64,000 nucleotides of DNA, taken from NCBI RefSeq assembly GCF_001718415.1, contig NZ_CP013378.1:620001-684000 (forward strand), in the 5' to 3' direction. The DNA comes from Burkholderia pseudomultivorans. GTDB lineage: Bacteria; Pseudomonadota; Gammaproteobacteria; Burkholderiales; Burkholderiaceae. How positions within the stretch are numbered: the first letter of the stretch is position 1; each line of letters begins with the position of its first letter. The notes beneath the pieces were generated by a model. It searched no databases and was not told where the DNA came from. It worked only from the letters and a program-made list of their open reading frames with translations. A program made the translations under genes and the position numbers. Of the stretch, positions 7,462 through 15,359 are shown in pieces.

Positions 7462-7710
7462 ATGAAACAGGACCTTGCGCAGTCGCTGCATCGGCCCGAC
7501 CCGCCGATGCCCGATACCGACCCCGGGCGCGCGCCGCCCGATCACGACGACGACGTGCCGCCCGACGTACCGGAACCGTATCGCGATCCGGAGGGCGACC
7601 CGCCCGAGCGCCCGCCGCCGGAGCGCGAGCCGCCCGACGAACCGCCCGGGCGCGAGCCGCCGGTGTATGTGCCGCCGGCGGGAACGGCGCGACCGGAGGT
7701 GCCGCGATGA
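7462..7710 (+). CDS. Small proline-rich acidic protein
   Basis: An 82-residue protein dominated by Pro, Glu, Asp and Arg. It has repeated short units of the type PPERPPPEREPPDEPPGREP in its second half. There is no hydrophobic core or signal peptide, so it is probably disordered. Such composition can arise in surface or scaffold linkers, but nothing identifies a role. Its TGA overlaps the ATG of the next gene (ATGA at 7707-7710), a sign of translational coupling that supports it being a real gene. It is the first gene after the sigma-54-type promoter at 7411. Confidence 0.6.
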   Translation: MKQDLAQSLHRPDPPMPDTDPGRAPPDHDDDVPPDVPEPYRDPEGDPPERPPPEREPPDEPPGREPPVYVPPAGTARPEVPR

Positions 7711-8018
7711 GCATCCGCGTCCAGCCGGGCATGCTGCGCGATATCGCCGAAACCTTCGGCCGCCACTTCGAAGCGCGCGCGATGCCGTTCCATATCGAAG
7801 AACAGCCGGCCGGCGCGCTGCATGTCGGCTTTCGCGTCGACGGCCACCCGGCGTCGCTGACCGTGACCTTCGATGCCGACGCGTTCGCCGCGCTCGGGCA
7901 GGCCGATATCGCGCAGCAGCGCGGCGCGCTGACGCGGATCGCGGCCGAGTTCGACGCGATGATGGCGCAGCGCGCGCCCACCGCCTACGCGGCGGATTTT
8001 CACTTCAACCGGCTCTGA
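7707..8018 (+). CDS. Protein of unknown function, 103 residues
   Basis: A 103-residue soluble protein starting at the ATG that overlaps the stop of the proline-rich gene. It contains a helix (RDIAETFGRHFEARAMPF) and a beta-rich middle (ALHVGFRVDGHPASLTVTF). A closing helix carries QRGALTRIAAEFDAMMAQ. It resembles small Burkholderia-restricted proteins in overall plan, with some likeness to the small proteins at 11080 and 17628 in its helix-strand-helix order, but sequence identity is low. No function can be proposed. It is probably co-transcribed with the lipoprotein gene 47 bases downstream. Confidence 0.65.
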   Translation: MSIRVQPGMLRDIAETFGRHFEARAMPFHIEEQPAGALHVGFRVDGHPASLTVTFDADAFAALGQADIAQQRGALTRIAAEFDAMMAQRAPTAYAADFHFNRL

Positions 8019-8065
8019 GCGTGCCGTGCCGGCGCGCCGGGCCTTCGACTTCCGGGAGGGATTCG

Positions 8066-8380
8066 ATGAAACCGATCCGCACGATCTACGCCGCCGCGTC
8101 GGCGCTCGCCGTGGCGTGCGCGCTGGGCGCGTGCACGCAGCCGAGCCCCGTCTACGGCACGCACCAGCCGCCGCCGGCGCCGCCGGACGGCCATGCGTCG
8201 CCGCCGACCGCGACGATGCCCGACGCGAACACGCGCTACGACACGCGTCCGTCGCCGGGCAACACGCTGCCGCCGGGGACGACCAGCGGCACGCCGACCG
8301 ACGTGCCCGACCCGGGCCCGAACGGCGCGGCGGGCAGCGACCGTCCGCTGCCGGGCACGCCGCCGCCGATGCAGTACTGA
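8066..8380 (+). CDS. Small proline-rich lipoprotein
   Basis: A 104-residue protein with a lipoprotein signal peptide. A basic start MKPIRT is followed by a hydrophobic stretch and the lipobox LGAC at residues 20-23, so the mature protein would be anchored to a membrane through that Cys. The rest is Pro, Thr, Gly and Asp rich (for example HQPPPAPPDGHA) and likely disordered. The ATG at 8066 follows GGGAGGG. Its place after the 7462-8018 genes suggests one transcript. No catalytic or binding motif is visible. Confidence 0.7.
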   Translation: MKPIRTIYAAASALAVACALGACTQPSPVYGTHQPPPAPPDGHASPPTATMPDANTRYDTRPSPGNTLPPGTTSGTPTDVPDPGPNGAAGSDRPLPGTPPPMQY

Positions 8381-8464
8381 CCTGATGCGACGCGGGCGTG
8401 CGGCCGCCGGCCCGGCGACCGCACGCCCGCGCCGCGCATGCCGCACGGCGGCGGGAGAAGCGCG

Positions 8465-8962
8465 ATGGCCAATCCGCACGAACATCTCGAAGACTGGTTG
8501 CGCGACGCGTACGCGATGGAGCGCCAGGCCGAGACGCTGCTCGACGCGCAACTGAAGCGCGTCGGCCACTATCCGGTGCTGCAGGACCGGCTGCGCCTGC
8601 ATCTCGACGACACGCTCGGCCAGCAGGCGCTCGTCGAAGCCTGCCTGCATCGGCTCGGCACGTCGCCGTCCGCGATCAAGGATCTCGCCGCGCGCGTCGC
8701 CGCGTACGGACAGGTCGCGGCCGGCATGGTGGCCGCCGACGAGGTGGTGAAGGTCGCGATGGGCGGTTACGCGTTCGGGCAGGTCGAGATCGCCGCGTAT
8801 ACCGCGCTGGTGGCGGCCGCCGAAGTCGAGATCCGCGCATGCTGCGAGCGCATCCTGCAACAGGAGCGTCACATGGCGCTGTGGCTGCTGCAGTATCTGC
8901 CGGAACTGACGGTCGCGTTTCTCGATCGCTCGGCGGTCGACCGCATCGACGCGAAGCGCTGA
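8465..8962 (+). CDS. YciE/YciF-type ferritin-like protein (DUF892)
   Basis: A 165-residue, all-helical protein of the DUF892 family, which forms a ferritin-like bundle with a di-metal centre. Family features are the N-terminal LEDWLRDAYAMERQAETLL with its metal-type Glu, the HLDDTLGQQALVEACLHRLG helix, and FGQVEIAAYTALVAAAE with the paired Glu. Family members are stress-induced and often lie beside catalase or general-stress genes. The chosen ATG at 8465 has GGGAGAAG upstream and removes a 9-residue poor extension. The next gene, rpoN, is 214 bases downstream with its own promoter. Confidence 0.8.
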   Translation: MANPHEHLEDWLRDAYAMERQAETLLDAQLKRVGHYPVLQDRLRLHLDDTLGQQALVEACLHRLGTSPSAIKDLAARVAAYGQVAAGMVAADEVVKVAMGGYAFGQVEIAAYTALVAAAEVEIRACCERILQQERHMALWLLQYLPELTVAFLDRSAVDRIDAKR

Positions 8963-9037
8963 CGAAGGCCGTGCGGCAGTCCGCGCGCGACCGCGCCGGC
9001 GCGGGCACGCGGCGCGCGTCCAAACTTGCCGCGGGCT

Positions 9038-9050
9038 TGTAAAAAAGCGG
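9038..9050 (+). promoter_or_regulatory. Possible half-dyad upstream of rpoN
   Basis: TGTAA-AAA-AGCGG keeps the TGTAA arm also seen in the element before the glgE operon (39288-39300, minus strand). It lies 69 bases before the -24 GG of the promoter at 9118, matching the spacing of the better dyads. The right arm is not conserved, so the evidence is weak. Confidence 0.3.
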
Positions 9051-9117
9051 TCCCGCGACGGCCGGCGGAAGGGGTACGAACCCCCGAGCGCCGCGGCGGC
9101 ACGGCGATTCGCAGGAC

Positions 9118-9133
9118 TGGCACGAAAGCTGCA
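9118..9133 (+). promoter_or_regulatory. Sigma-54 promoter of rpoN
   Basis: TGGCACG-AAAG-CTGCA matches 11 of 12 fixed consensus positions, with GG (9119-9120) and GC (9131-9132) 10 bases apart. The start site would fall near 9144 and leave about 33 bases to the ATG, including AGGAGG. It implies that this rpoN copy is transcribed by sigma-54 RNA polymerase. Confidence 0.75.
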
Positions 9134-9176
9134 TGATTCCGGTATACGAATACCGCGAACCGTCAGGAGGACCCCG

Positions 9177-10613
9177 ATGTCCGTCACGCTTGCGCTTCAG
9201 ATGCGTCAGCATCTGGCACTCACGCCGAGGCTTCAGCAGTCGCTGCGCCTGCTGCAGCTGTCGTCGCTCGAATTCCAGCAGGAATTGCGGCAGGCGCTCG
9301 ACACCAACCCGTTTCTCGAAGACGGCCAGGCCGACGACGAGCCCGCAGCCGCCGACGCGCCCGACCACCCGGCCGAAGCAGCCGCGCCCGAGCCGTCCCC
9401 CGAACGCGACGACGTGCGCCCGCCGGACGGCGAGGTGTCGTATACGGCCGCGCCCGCACCGCGCGGCGCGGGCCGCCAGGGCGACGACGCGAGCGACCTG
9501 TCGCCCGGCGAATGGATGGCGGCCGAGCCGTCGCTGCACCAGCATCTGCACGACGCGCTGCGGCTCTACCCACTGAACCGGCGCGACCGCGAAGCCGCGC
9601 GCATCGTGATCGACGCGCTCGACGACGACGGCTATCTGCGCCAGGAACTGCCCGACCTGCTCGGTGCGGCCGACCCCGCGCTGCTGCTGTCCGAACGCGA
9701 TCTCGCGGTCGCGCTGCGGCTCGTGCAGATGCTCGACCGGCCCGGTATCGCGGCCCGCTCGCTGTCCGAATGCCTGACGCTGCAGCTCGATGCGATGTCG
9801 GCCGACACGCCCGCGCTCGCCGAAGCGAAGGCGATCGCGCGCGACTATCTGGAGCGGCTCGCGCGCCGCGAGACGGCCGAGATCCAGCGCCGCATCGGCT
9901 GCAACGCGCAGACGCTGCACGCGGCCTGCGCGCTGGTGCGCGGGCTCGACCCGCGGCCCGGCAACCATTACGGCAGCACGCGCGGCGACTACGTGGTGCC
10001 GGACGTGATCGTGCGCCAGGTGCGCGACGAATGGATCGTCACGATCAACCCGGCCGTGCTGCCGCGCGCGCGGCTGCACGAGCGCTACGCGACGCTGTTC
10101 GCGCAGTCGAGCGGCGAGCGCGATTCCCCGCTCGGCCAGCAGCTGCAGGAAGCGCGCTGGCTGATCCGCAACGTGCAGAAGCGCTTCGACACGATCCAGC
10201 GCGTCGGCGAATGCATCGTCGCGCGGCAGCGCGATTTCTTCCGCTACGGCGAGATCGCGATGAAGCCGCTCGTGCTGCGCGACATCGCCGAGGAACTCGA
10301 CCTGCACGAATCGACCGTGTCGCGCGCGACGGGCAACAAGTACATGGCCACGCCGCACGGCACCTTCGAGTTCAAGCACTTCTTCCCGCGCAAGCTCGAG
10401 GCGGCCGGGCGCGGCGTGTGCTCGGCATCGGCCGCGAAGGTGCTGATCCGCGACATGATCGCGGCCGAGCGCCACACCGATCCGCTGTCGGACGTCGCGC
10501 TCGCCGAGAACCTCGCGGGTCGCGGCATTCTTCTTGCGCGTCGTACGGTGACGAAGTATCGCCAGGCGATGAAGATTCCGCCGGCCGAGCTGCGGCGCCG
10601 CGACGCCGCGTGA
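9177..10613 (+). CDS. rpoN: RNA polymerase sigma-54 factor
   Basis: A 478-residue sigma-54 factor, full length for the family. Region I (residues 1-50) is Gln/Leu-rich with RLQQSLRLLQLSSLEFQQEL and contacts enhancer-binding ATPases. An acidic region II (about 50-115) follows, then the core-binding domain, a helix-turn-helix near 350-385 (DLHESTVSRATGNKYM), and the RpoN box ARRTVTKYRQ near 454-463 that reads the -24 element. It is not flanked by the usual lptB, hpf and ptsN genes, so it is probably a second copy in the genome. An excellent sigma-54 promoter sits directly upstream. Many sigma-54-type promoters in this window are candidate targets. Confidence 0.95.
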   Translation: MSVTLALQMRQHLALTPRLQQSLRLLQLSSLEFQQELRQALDTNPFLEDGQADDEPAAADAPDHPAEAAAPEPSPERDDVRPPDGEVSYTAAPAPRGAGRQGDDASDLSPGEWMAAEPSLHQHLHDALRLYPLNRRDREAARIVIDALDDDGYLRQELPDLLGAADPALLLSERDLAVALRLVQMLDRPGIAARSLSECLTLQLDAMSADTPALAEAKAIARDYLERLARRETAEIQRRIGCNAQTLHAACALVRGLDPRPGNHYGSTRGDYVVPDVIVRQVRDEWIVTINPAVLPRARLHERYATLFAQSSGERDSPLGQQLQEARWLIRNVQKRFDTIQRVGECIVARQRDFFRYGEIAMKPLVLRDIAEELDLHESTVSRATGNKYMATPHGTFEFKHFFPRKLEAAGRGVCSASAAKVLIRDMIAAERHTDPLSDVALAENLAGRGILLARRTVTKYRQAMKIPPAELRRRDAA

Positions 10614-10684
10614 CGAAAGCAGGCGGCCGAACCGGGCGCGCGTCGCGGGACGAACGCGCGCCCCTGCACTGAACGGAGCGAACC

Positions 10685-10873
10685 ATGCCAGCCAAATCCC
10701 AGGCCCAGCAGCGGGCCGCAGGCGCTGCGCTGTCGGCCAAGCGCGGCCGCACCAGCATGTCGGACCTCAAGCCGCCGTCGAAGTCGATGGCCAAGTCGAT
10801 GAGCGAGAAAGAGCTCGAGAAAATGGCCTCGACGCCGACGCACGGCAAAGCCAAGCACAAGCACGATTCTTGA
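10685..10873 (+). CDS. DUF3008 family small basic protein
   Basis: A 62-residue, Lys/Ser/Ala-rich protein with the DUF3008 opening MPAKSQAQQRAAGAALSAKR, followed by a Met-Ser-Lys rich middle and a Lys/His tail (KAKHKHDS). The family is widespread in Proteobacteria, very basic and of unknown role; nucleic-acid binding is a reasonable guess from charge only. The ATG has GGAGCG upstream. It follows rpoN by 71 bases without a terminator, and a small membrane-protein gene follows 48 bases later, so read-through from the rpoN promoter is possible. Confidence 0.8.
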   Translation: MPAKSQAQQRAAGAALSAKRGRTSMSDLKPPSKSMAKSMSEKELEKMASTPTHGKAKHKHDS

Positions 10874-10921
10874 TCGACGGCGACGGGCGCCGGCGACCGC
10901 AGTTCCCACCAGGAGGAATCC

Positions 10922-11083
10922 ATGCTTCGATACGCCATCATCTTCTTCGTCATCGCGATCATCGCGGCCGTGTTCGGTTTCGGCGGCATCGCCGCCGGGG
11001 CGGCCGAGATTGCGAAGATCCTGTTCTACATCTTCGTCGTGATCTTCCTGGTCACGCTGCTGCTGGGTGTCGTGCGCCGATGA
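10922..11083 (+). CDS. DUF1328 family small membrane protein
   Basis: A 53-residue protein with two hydrophobic segments, roughly residues 4-27 and 33-51, separated by the short AAEIAKI turn. The pattern [18 protein letters not shown] is the DUF1328/YtjA hallmark. These are tiny inner-membrane proteins of unknown function that often appear with stress genes. AGGAGG precedes the ATG at 10922. The TGA overlaps the ATG of the following gene (ATGA at 11080-11083), indicating translational coupling. Confidence 0.85.
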   Translation: MLRYAIIFFVIAIIAAVFGFGGIAAGAAEIAKILFYIFVVIFLVTLLLGVVRR

Positions 11084-11466
11084 CCGCCACATCCGACCGT
11101 TCGCAGCGCATCGCCGAACTCGAGCATGCGCTGGCGAACGGCTTTCCGTCGCAGTCGACCATGGTCGTGCACGCGGACGATGCGTCCGGGCGGTTGACGA
11201 TCCAGGTGTCGTGGGTGCGCGTGCCGGTCGACGCCAGCGCGCGCGAGTGGCGCTGCGCGGTCGACCTGCGCTTCGCGCCGGACGTCATCGCGCGCTACGT
11301 GGCGCTCGATACCGCCGACCGCCTGCGCGTGCGCACGTATCTGTGCGATGTCGCGCGTCGCGCGGTCGACGAGCACAAGCCGCGTGTCGAGGATGCGGCG
11401 ATCGAATGCAGCGTGGCGCTCGACGTGACGGCCGACGAACTGAACGCGGCGCTGCGCGCGCCGTGA
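11080..11466 (+). CDS. Protein of unknown function, paralogue of the 17628 gene
   Basis: A 128-residue soluble protein, translationally coupled to the DUF1328 gene by an ATGA overlap. It shares a recognisable pattern with the 121-residue product of the 17628 gene: GRLTIQVSW against GRITFHAAW, an Arg-x-Ala-Val-x-Leu strand, a RYVALD against RYADLD turn, and RLRV against RMRV at the start of a long helix. The two are therefore distant paralogues inside one 18-kb region. There is no signal peptide or transmembrane segment. The family seems limited to Burkholderia-like genomes as far as I can tell, and no activity is apparent. Confidence 0.7.
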   Translation: MTATSDRSQRIAELEHALANGFPSQSTMVVHADDASGRLTIQVSWVRVPVDASAREWRCAVDLRFAPDVIARYVALDTADRLRVRTYLCDVARRAVDEHKPRVEDAAIECSVALDVTADELNAALRAP

Positions 11467-11644
11467 TGCCGGGCGGCGCGCGGCGCCGCCCGCAACCGCT
11501 TTCGCACCGCCGGTGCGGGTGCGCGACACCGCGAATCGCGTCGCGCTCGCCGGCCTGCGCGGTTTCGTTCCCGCGGGCGCGGCGCGGGCACCGGGCCCGC
11601 GCGCCGCTGCACGGTGGCATGCCGGCGCCGCAAGGAGGCAACGC

Positions 11645-12664
11645 ATGGCACGCATGATCTGGAAAGGCGCGATCAGCTTCGGGCTCGTGCATGTTCCCGT
11701 GCAGCTGTTTCCGGCCACGCGCACCGTGAAGCCGTCGTTCCGGCTGCTCGACAAGCGTTCGATGGACCCGGTCGGCTATCGGCAGGTCAACAAGCGCACC
11801 GGCAAGGACGTGTCGCGCGAGGACATCGTGCGCGGCTACGAATACGAGAAGGAGCGCTACGTGGTGCTGACCGACGAGGAGATTCGCGCGGCGAATCCCG
11901 AATCGACGCAGACGGTCGACATCCTGACCTTCGTCGACGAGACGGCCGTGTCGTTCCTGTATCTCGATACCCCGTACTACCTCGTGCCGGACCGCAAGGG
12001 CGAGAAGGTCTACGCGCTGCTGCGCGACGCGCTGAAGGACAGCGGCCGGATCGGCATCGCGCTGGTCGTGATGCGCGACCGGCAGCATCTCGGCGCGCTG
12101 ATTCCGGTCGGGCCGCTGCTCGCGCTCGACACGCTGCGCTGGCAGGACGAGCTGCGGCCGCTCGACGAGCTGTCGTCGCCGGTCGCCGACGCGAAGCGCG
12201 CGGGCGTCAGCGCACGCGAGCTGGAGATGGCGAAGAAGCTGATCGACGACATGTCCGGCGAATGGACGCCCGACGAGTATCACGACACGTTTCGCGACGA
12301 CATTCTCGAACTCGTCGAGCGCAAGGTGCGCGAAGGCCGGATCGAGGAAATCGACGAGCAGCCGGCCGCCACGGCGCGCGAGGCGACCAATGTGCTCGAC
12401 CTGACCGAGCTGCTGAAGCGCAGCCTGCGCGGCGGCGGCGGGGCGCGCGGGGCGGCCCGGCGCGGCGCCGACGACGCCGACACGGCCGATGACGCCGACG
12501 CCGATGCGCCGCGCACCGGCGCGCGTCGCCGCTCGGGCGCGAGCGCGCCGCGCAAGTCGGCCGCCAAGACCGCCGCGAAGCCGGCCGCGAAAGGCACGGC
12601 CAAGACGGCCGCGAAACGTCCGGCGGCGAAGAAGGCCCCCGCGCGCCGCAAGCATGCGGCGTGA
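11645..12664 (+). CDS. ku: Ku protein of non-homologous end joining
   Basis: A 339-residue bacterial Ku. The core beta-barrel/bridge domain (residues 1-260) starts ARMIWKGAISFGLVHVPV and contains the YLDTPYYLVPD and MRDRQHLGALIP motifs. Bacterial Ku forms a homodimeric ring on double-strand DNA ends and recruits LigD. From about residue 265 to the end there is a Lys/Ala/Arg-rich tail of the PAAKGTAKTAAKRPAAKK type, the DNA-binding extension typical of many bacterial Ku proteins. AAGGAGG precedes the ATG. The gene lies 24 bases before ligD, forming the standard two-gene repair unit. Confidence 0.95.
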   Translation: MARMIWKGAISFGLVHVPVQLFPATRTVKPSFRLLDKRSMDPVGYRQVNKRTGKDVSREDIVRGYEYEKERYVVLTDEEIRAANPESTQTVDILTFVDETAVSFLYLDTPYYLVPDRKGEKVYALLRDALKDSGRIGIALVVMRDRQHLGALIPVGPLLALDTLRWQDELRPLDELSSPVADAKRAGVSARELEMAKKLIDDMSGEWTPDEYHDTFRDDILELVERKVREGRIEEIDEQPAATAREATNVLDLTELLKRSLRGGGGARGAARRGADDADTADDADADAPRTGARRRSGASAPRKSAAKTAAKPAAKGTAKTAAKRPAAKKAPARRKHAA

Positions 12665-12688
12665 CGCCGCGCGACGCGAGGTGACGCG

Positions 12689-15355
12689 ATGGCCGACAAG
12701 CTCGAACCCTATCGCCGGATGCGCCGCTTCGACGCGACGCCGGAGCCCGAAGGCGCGCACGGCCGGCGCCGCGCGGCAGCCGGCGCGCGGTCGAAGCCGC
12801 CCGCGCGCGGCCGGCAGCCGTTGCGCTATGTGATCCAGGAACATCACGCGCGCCGCCTGCATTACGACTTCCGTCTCGAACTCGACGGCACGCTGAAGTC
12901 CTGGGCGGTGCCGAAAGGGCCCAGCGTCGATCCGTCGGTGAAGCGCCTCGCGGTGCATGTCGAGGATCATCCGCTCGAATACGCGTCGTTCGAGGGCGAG
13001 ATCCCGGCCGGCCATTACGGCGCCGGTTCGGTCGTCGTCTGGGACGAAGGCACGTGGGTGCCGGACGGCGGGCTGGCCGGCGCACGCGACGGCTATCGTG
13101 CGGGCAAGCTGAAGTTCCGGCTCGACGGCCGGAAGCTGCACGGCGGCTGGGCGCTGGTGCGCAGCGGCCGGCAGGAAGGGCGGCAGGAGCAATGGCTGCT
13201 GATCAAGGAACGCGACGACGAGGCGCGCGACGCGGAGGGCTACGACGTCGTCGCGCAGCAGCCGGGCAGCGTGCATCGGCGCGCTGCTTCGCGCCCGCTC
13301 GCGCCGTCCGGCATCGAAGGCGCGGTGCGCGCGCCGCTGCCCGAGCGCGTCGCGCCGCAGCTCGCGACGCTGGTCGACGCGCCGCCCGCGCATGGCGACT
13401 GGCGCTACGAACTGAAGTTCGACGGCTACCGGATCCTCGCGCGCATCGCGGGCAAGGGCGCGCGACGGCACGTGACGCTGATGACGCGCGAAGGGCGCGA
13501 CTGGACCGCGAAGCTGCGGCCGCAGCGCGACGCGCTCGCGGCGCTCGGCGTCGACGACGCGTGGCTCGACGCCGAGGCCGTGGTGCTCGGCGAGCACGGG
13601 CTGCCCGATTTCCAGGCGCTGCAGAACGCGCTCGGCGCGGGGCGAGCGGATGCCGTCACGCTGTTCGTGTTCGACCTGCCCTATCTCGACGGCTACGACC
13701 TGCGCGATGCGCCGCTGACCGCGCGCCGCGCGCTGCTCGAACCGCTGCTCGCCGACTGCGACCCGGTGCGGCTGCGCTTTTCGCCCGATCTCGGCGACGA
13801 CGTCGCGACGCTGATCGCGAACGCGTGCGACACGGGCCTCGAAGGCCTGATCGGCAAGCGCGCCGACGCGCGCTATCGCGCGGGGCGCTCGCCGGCGTGG
13901 ATCAAGCTGAAATGCCGGCGCCGGCAGGAATTCGTGATCGGCGGCTATACCGAGCCGTCGGGCGCCCGCAATGGTTTCGGCGCGCTGCTGCTCGGCGTGC
14001 ACGAGCCGGCGCCGCCCGGCAGGAAGCGACGCGACGCCGGGCCGCTGCGCTATGTCGGCCGCGTCGGGACCGGCTTCGACACGCGCACGCTCGACCGGCT
14101 GGCCGCGATCCTGCGCGCGCACGAACGCGACGCGGCGCCGTTCGATCCGCCGCCGCGCGAGTGGTCGCGCACGCGCGTGCACTGGGTCGAGCCGACGCTC
14201 GTCGCCGAATGCGAGTTCGCCGAATGGACCGGCGACGGCATCGTGCGCCAGGCAGCCTTCATCGCGCTGCGCGACGACAAGCCGGCGGCGCAGATCGTCA
14301 GGGAGGTTGCACGACACACCGCAACGGAGGCAACGATGGACGAGCGCAACACGACGGATGGCGCGCGCGACGGCGCGCAGCACGACCGTGACGCGACGCG
14401 CGCGCGAACCCGACGCAGCACGGGGGCGCAGTCGCGCGCCGGCACGCCCCGCGGCGAGGCCGCGCCCGATCGGGTCGGCCGCGTGCGCATCACCCATCCC
14501 GAGCGTGTGGTCGATCCGCAGCACGGCACCCGCAAGATCGATCTCGCGCACTACTGGGAATGGGTCGCGCCGTGGCTGCTGCCCGATCTCGCGGGGCGGC
14601 CGGTGTCGCTGGTGCGCGCGCCGGAGGACATCACCGGCGAGCTGTTCTTCCAGAAGCATGCGGATCGGCGCGAGATTCCGTACGTCGCGCGGCATGCCGG
14701 CCTCGATCCGGGTCACGGGCCGCTGCTGACGATCGACAGCGTCGACGCGCTGGTCGGCGCCGCGCAGATGGGTACGGTCGAGCTGCATACGTGGAACGCG
14801 CACGTGTCCAATATCGAGCGCCCGGACCGGATCGTGTTCGACCTCGATCCCGATCCCGCGCTGCCGTGGCGCGCGATGATCGACGCCGCGCAGCTCGTGC
14901 GCGGCCTGCTCGACGAACTCGGGCTCGTGTCGTTCTGCAAGACGAGCGGCGGCAAGGGGCTGCACGTGGTCGTGCCGATCACGCGGCACGCGGGCTGGGA
15001 CGAGGTGAAAGACTTCTCGCGCGCAGTCGCGCAGCATGTCGCGGCGGCGCTGCCCGACCGCTTCACCGCGACGATGGGGCCGCGCAACCGGCGCGGCAAG
15101 ATCTTCATCGACTACCTGCGCAACGGGCGCGGCGCGAGCACGATCGCGGCCTACTCGGTGCGCGCACGGCCCGGCATGGGCGTGTCGGTGCCGATCGGCT
15201 GGGACGAGGTGCCCGACACCACCGGCGGCGCGCAGTGGACGATCGACACACTGCACGAACGACTCGAACACCTCGCGCGCGATCCGTGGGAAGACTACGC
15301 GGGCACGCGGCAGCGGATCACCGCGCGCATGCGTGCGCGGCTCGCGACGTCGTGA
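12689..15355 (+). CDS. ligD: Multidomain ATP-dependent DNA ligase D
   Basis: An 888-residue end-joining enzyme with domains in the Pseudomonas-type order. The 3'-phosphoesterase (about residues 35-190) has HYDFRLELDG and GHYGAGSVVVWDEG. The ligase (about 215-510) has the adenylated Lys243 in ELKFDGYR and ends with the OB-fold motif around EWSRTRVHWVEP. A charged linker (about 545-590) follows, then the primase/polymerase (about 595-888), with FDLDPDP metal-binding aspartates near 717-722 and TSGGKGLHVVVP. It trims, fills and seals ends held by Ku. Only 4 bases separate its stop from the convergent antiporter stop, with no terminator visible between them. Confidence 0.95.
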   Translation: MADKLEPYRRMRRFDATPEPEGAHGRRRAAAGARSKPPARGRQPLRYVIQEHHARRLHYDFRLELDGTLKSWAVPKGPSVDPSVKRLAVHVEDHPLEYASFEGEIPAGHYGAGSVVVWDEGTWVPDGGLAGARDGYRAGKLKFRLDGRKLHGGWALVRSGRQEGRQEQWLLIKERDDEARDAEGYDVVAQQPGSVHRRAASRPLAPSGIEGAVRAPLPERVAPQLATLVDAPPAHGDWRYELKFDGYRILARIAGKGARRHVTLMTREGRDWTAKLRPQRDALAALGVDDAWLDAEAVVLGEHGLPDFQALQNALGAGRADAVTLFVFDLPYLDGYDLRDAPLTARRALLEPLLADCDPVRLRFSPDLGDDVATLIANACDTGLEGLIGKRADARYRAGRSPAWIKLKCRRRQEFVIGGYTEPSGARNGFGALLLGVHEPAPPGRKRRDAGPLRYVGRVGTGFDTRTLDRLAAILRAHERDAAPFDPPPREWSRTRVHWVEPTLVAECEFAEWTGDGIVRQAAFIALRDDKPAAQIVREVARHTATEATMDERNTTDGARDGAQHDRDATRARTRRSTGAQSRAGTPRGEAAPDRVGRVRITHPERVVDPQHGTRKIDLAHYWEWVAPWLLPDLAGRPVSLVRAPEDITGELFFQKHADRREIPYVARHAGLDPGHGPLLTIDSVDALVGAAQMGTVELHTWNAHVSNIERPDRIVFDLDPDPALPWRAMIDAAQLVRGLLDELGLVSFCKTSGGKGLHVVVPITRHAGWDEVKDFSRAVAQHVAAALPDRFTATMGPRNRRGKIFIDYLRNGRGASTIAAYSVRARPGMGVSVPIGWDEVPDTTGGAQWTIDTLHERLEHLARDPWEDYAGTRQRITARMRARLATS

Positions 15356-15359
15356 ACGC

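Noticed and set aside
11587..11602. A GG-N10-GC sequence before ku (GGGCACC-GGGC-CCGCG)
   Set aside because: Only about 7 of 12 fixed consensus positions match and the -12 half is poor. The surrounding sequence is so GC-rich that such a match is expected by chance.
11285..15271. A 1328-codon open frame on the minus strand opposite ku and ligD
   Set aside because: It is a mirror of the strongly biased codon use of ku and ligD. Its product is Arg/Ala/Val-rich with no known domain and no ribosome site, while the plus strand has clear Ku and LigD domains.
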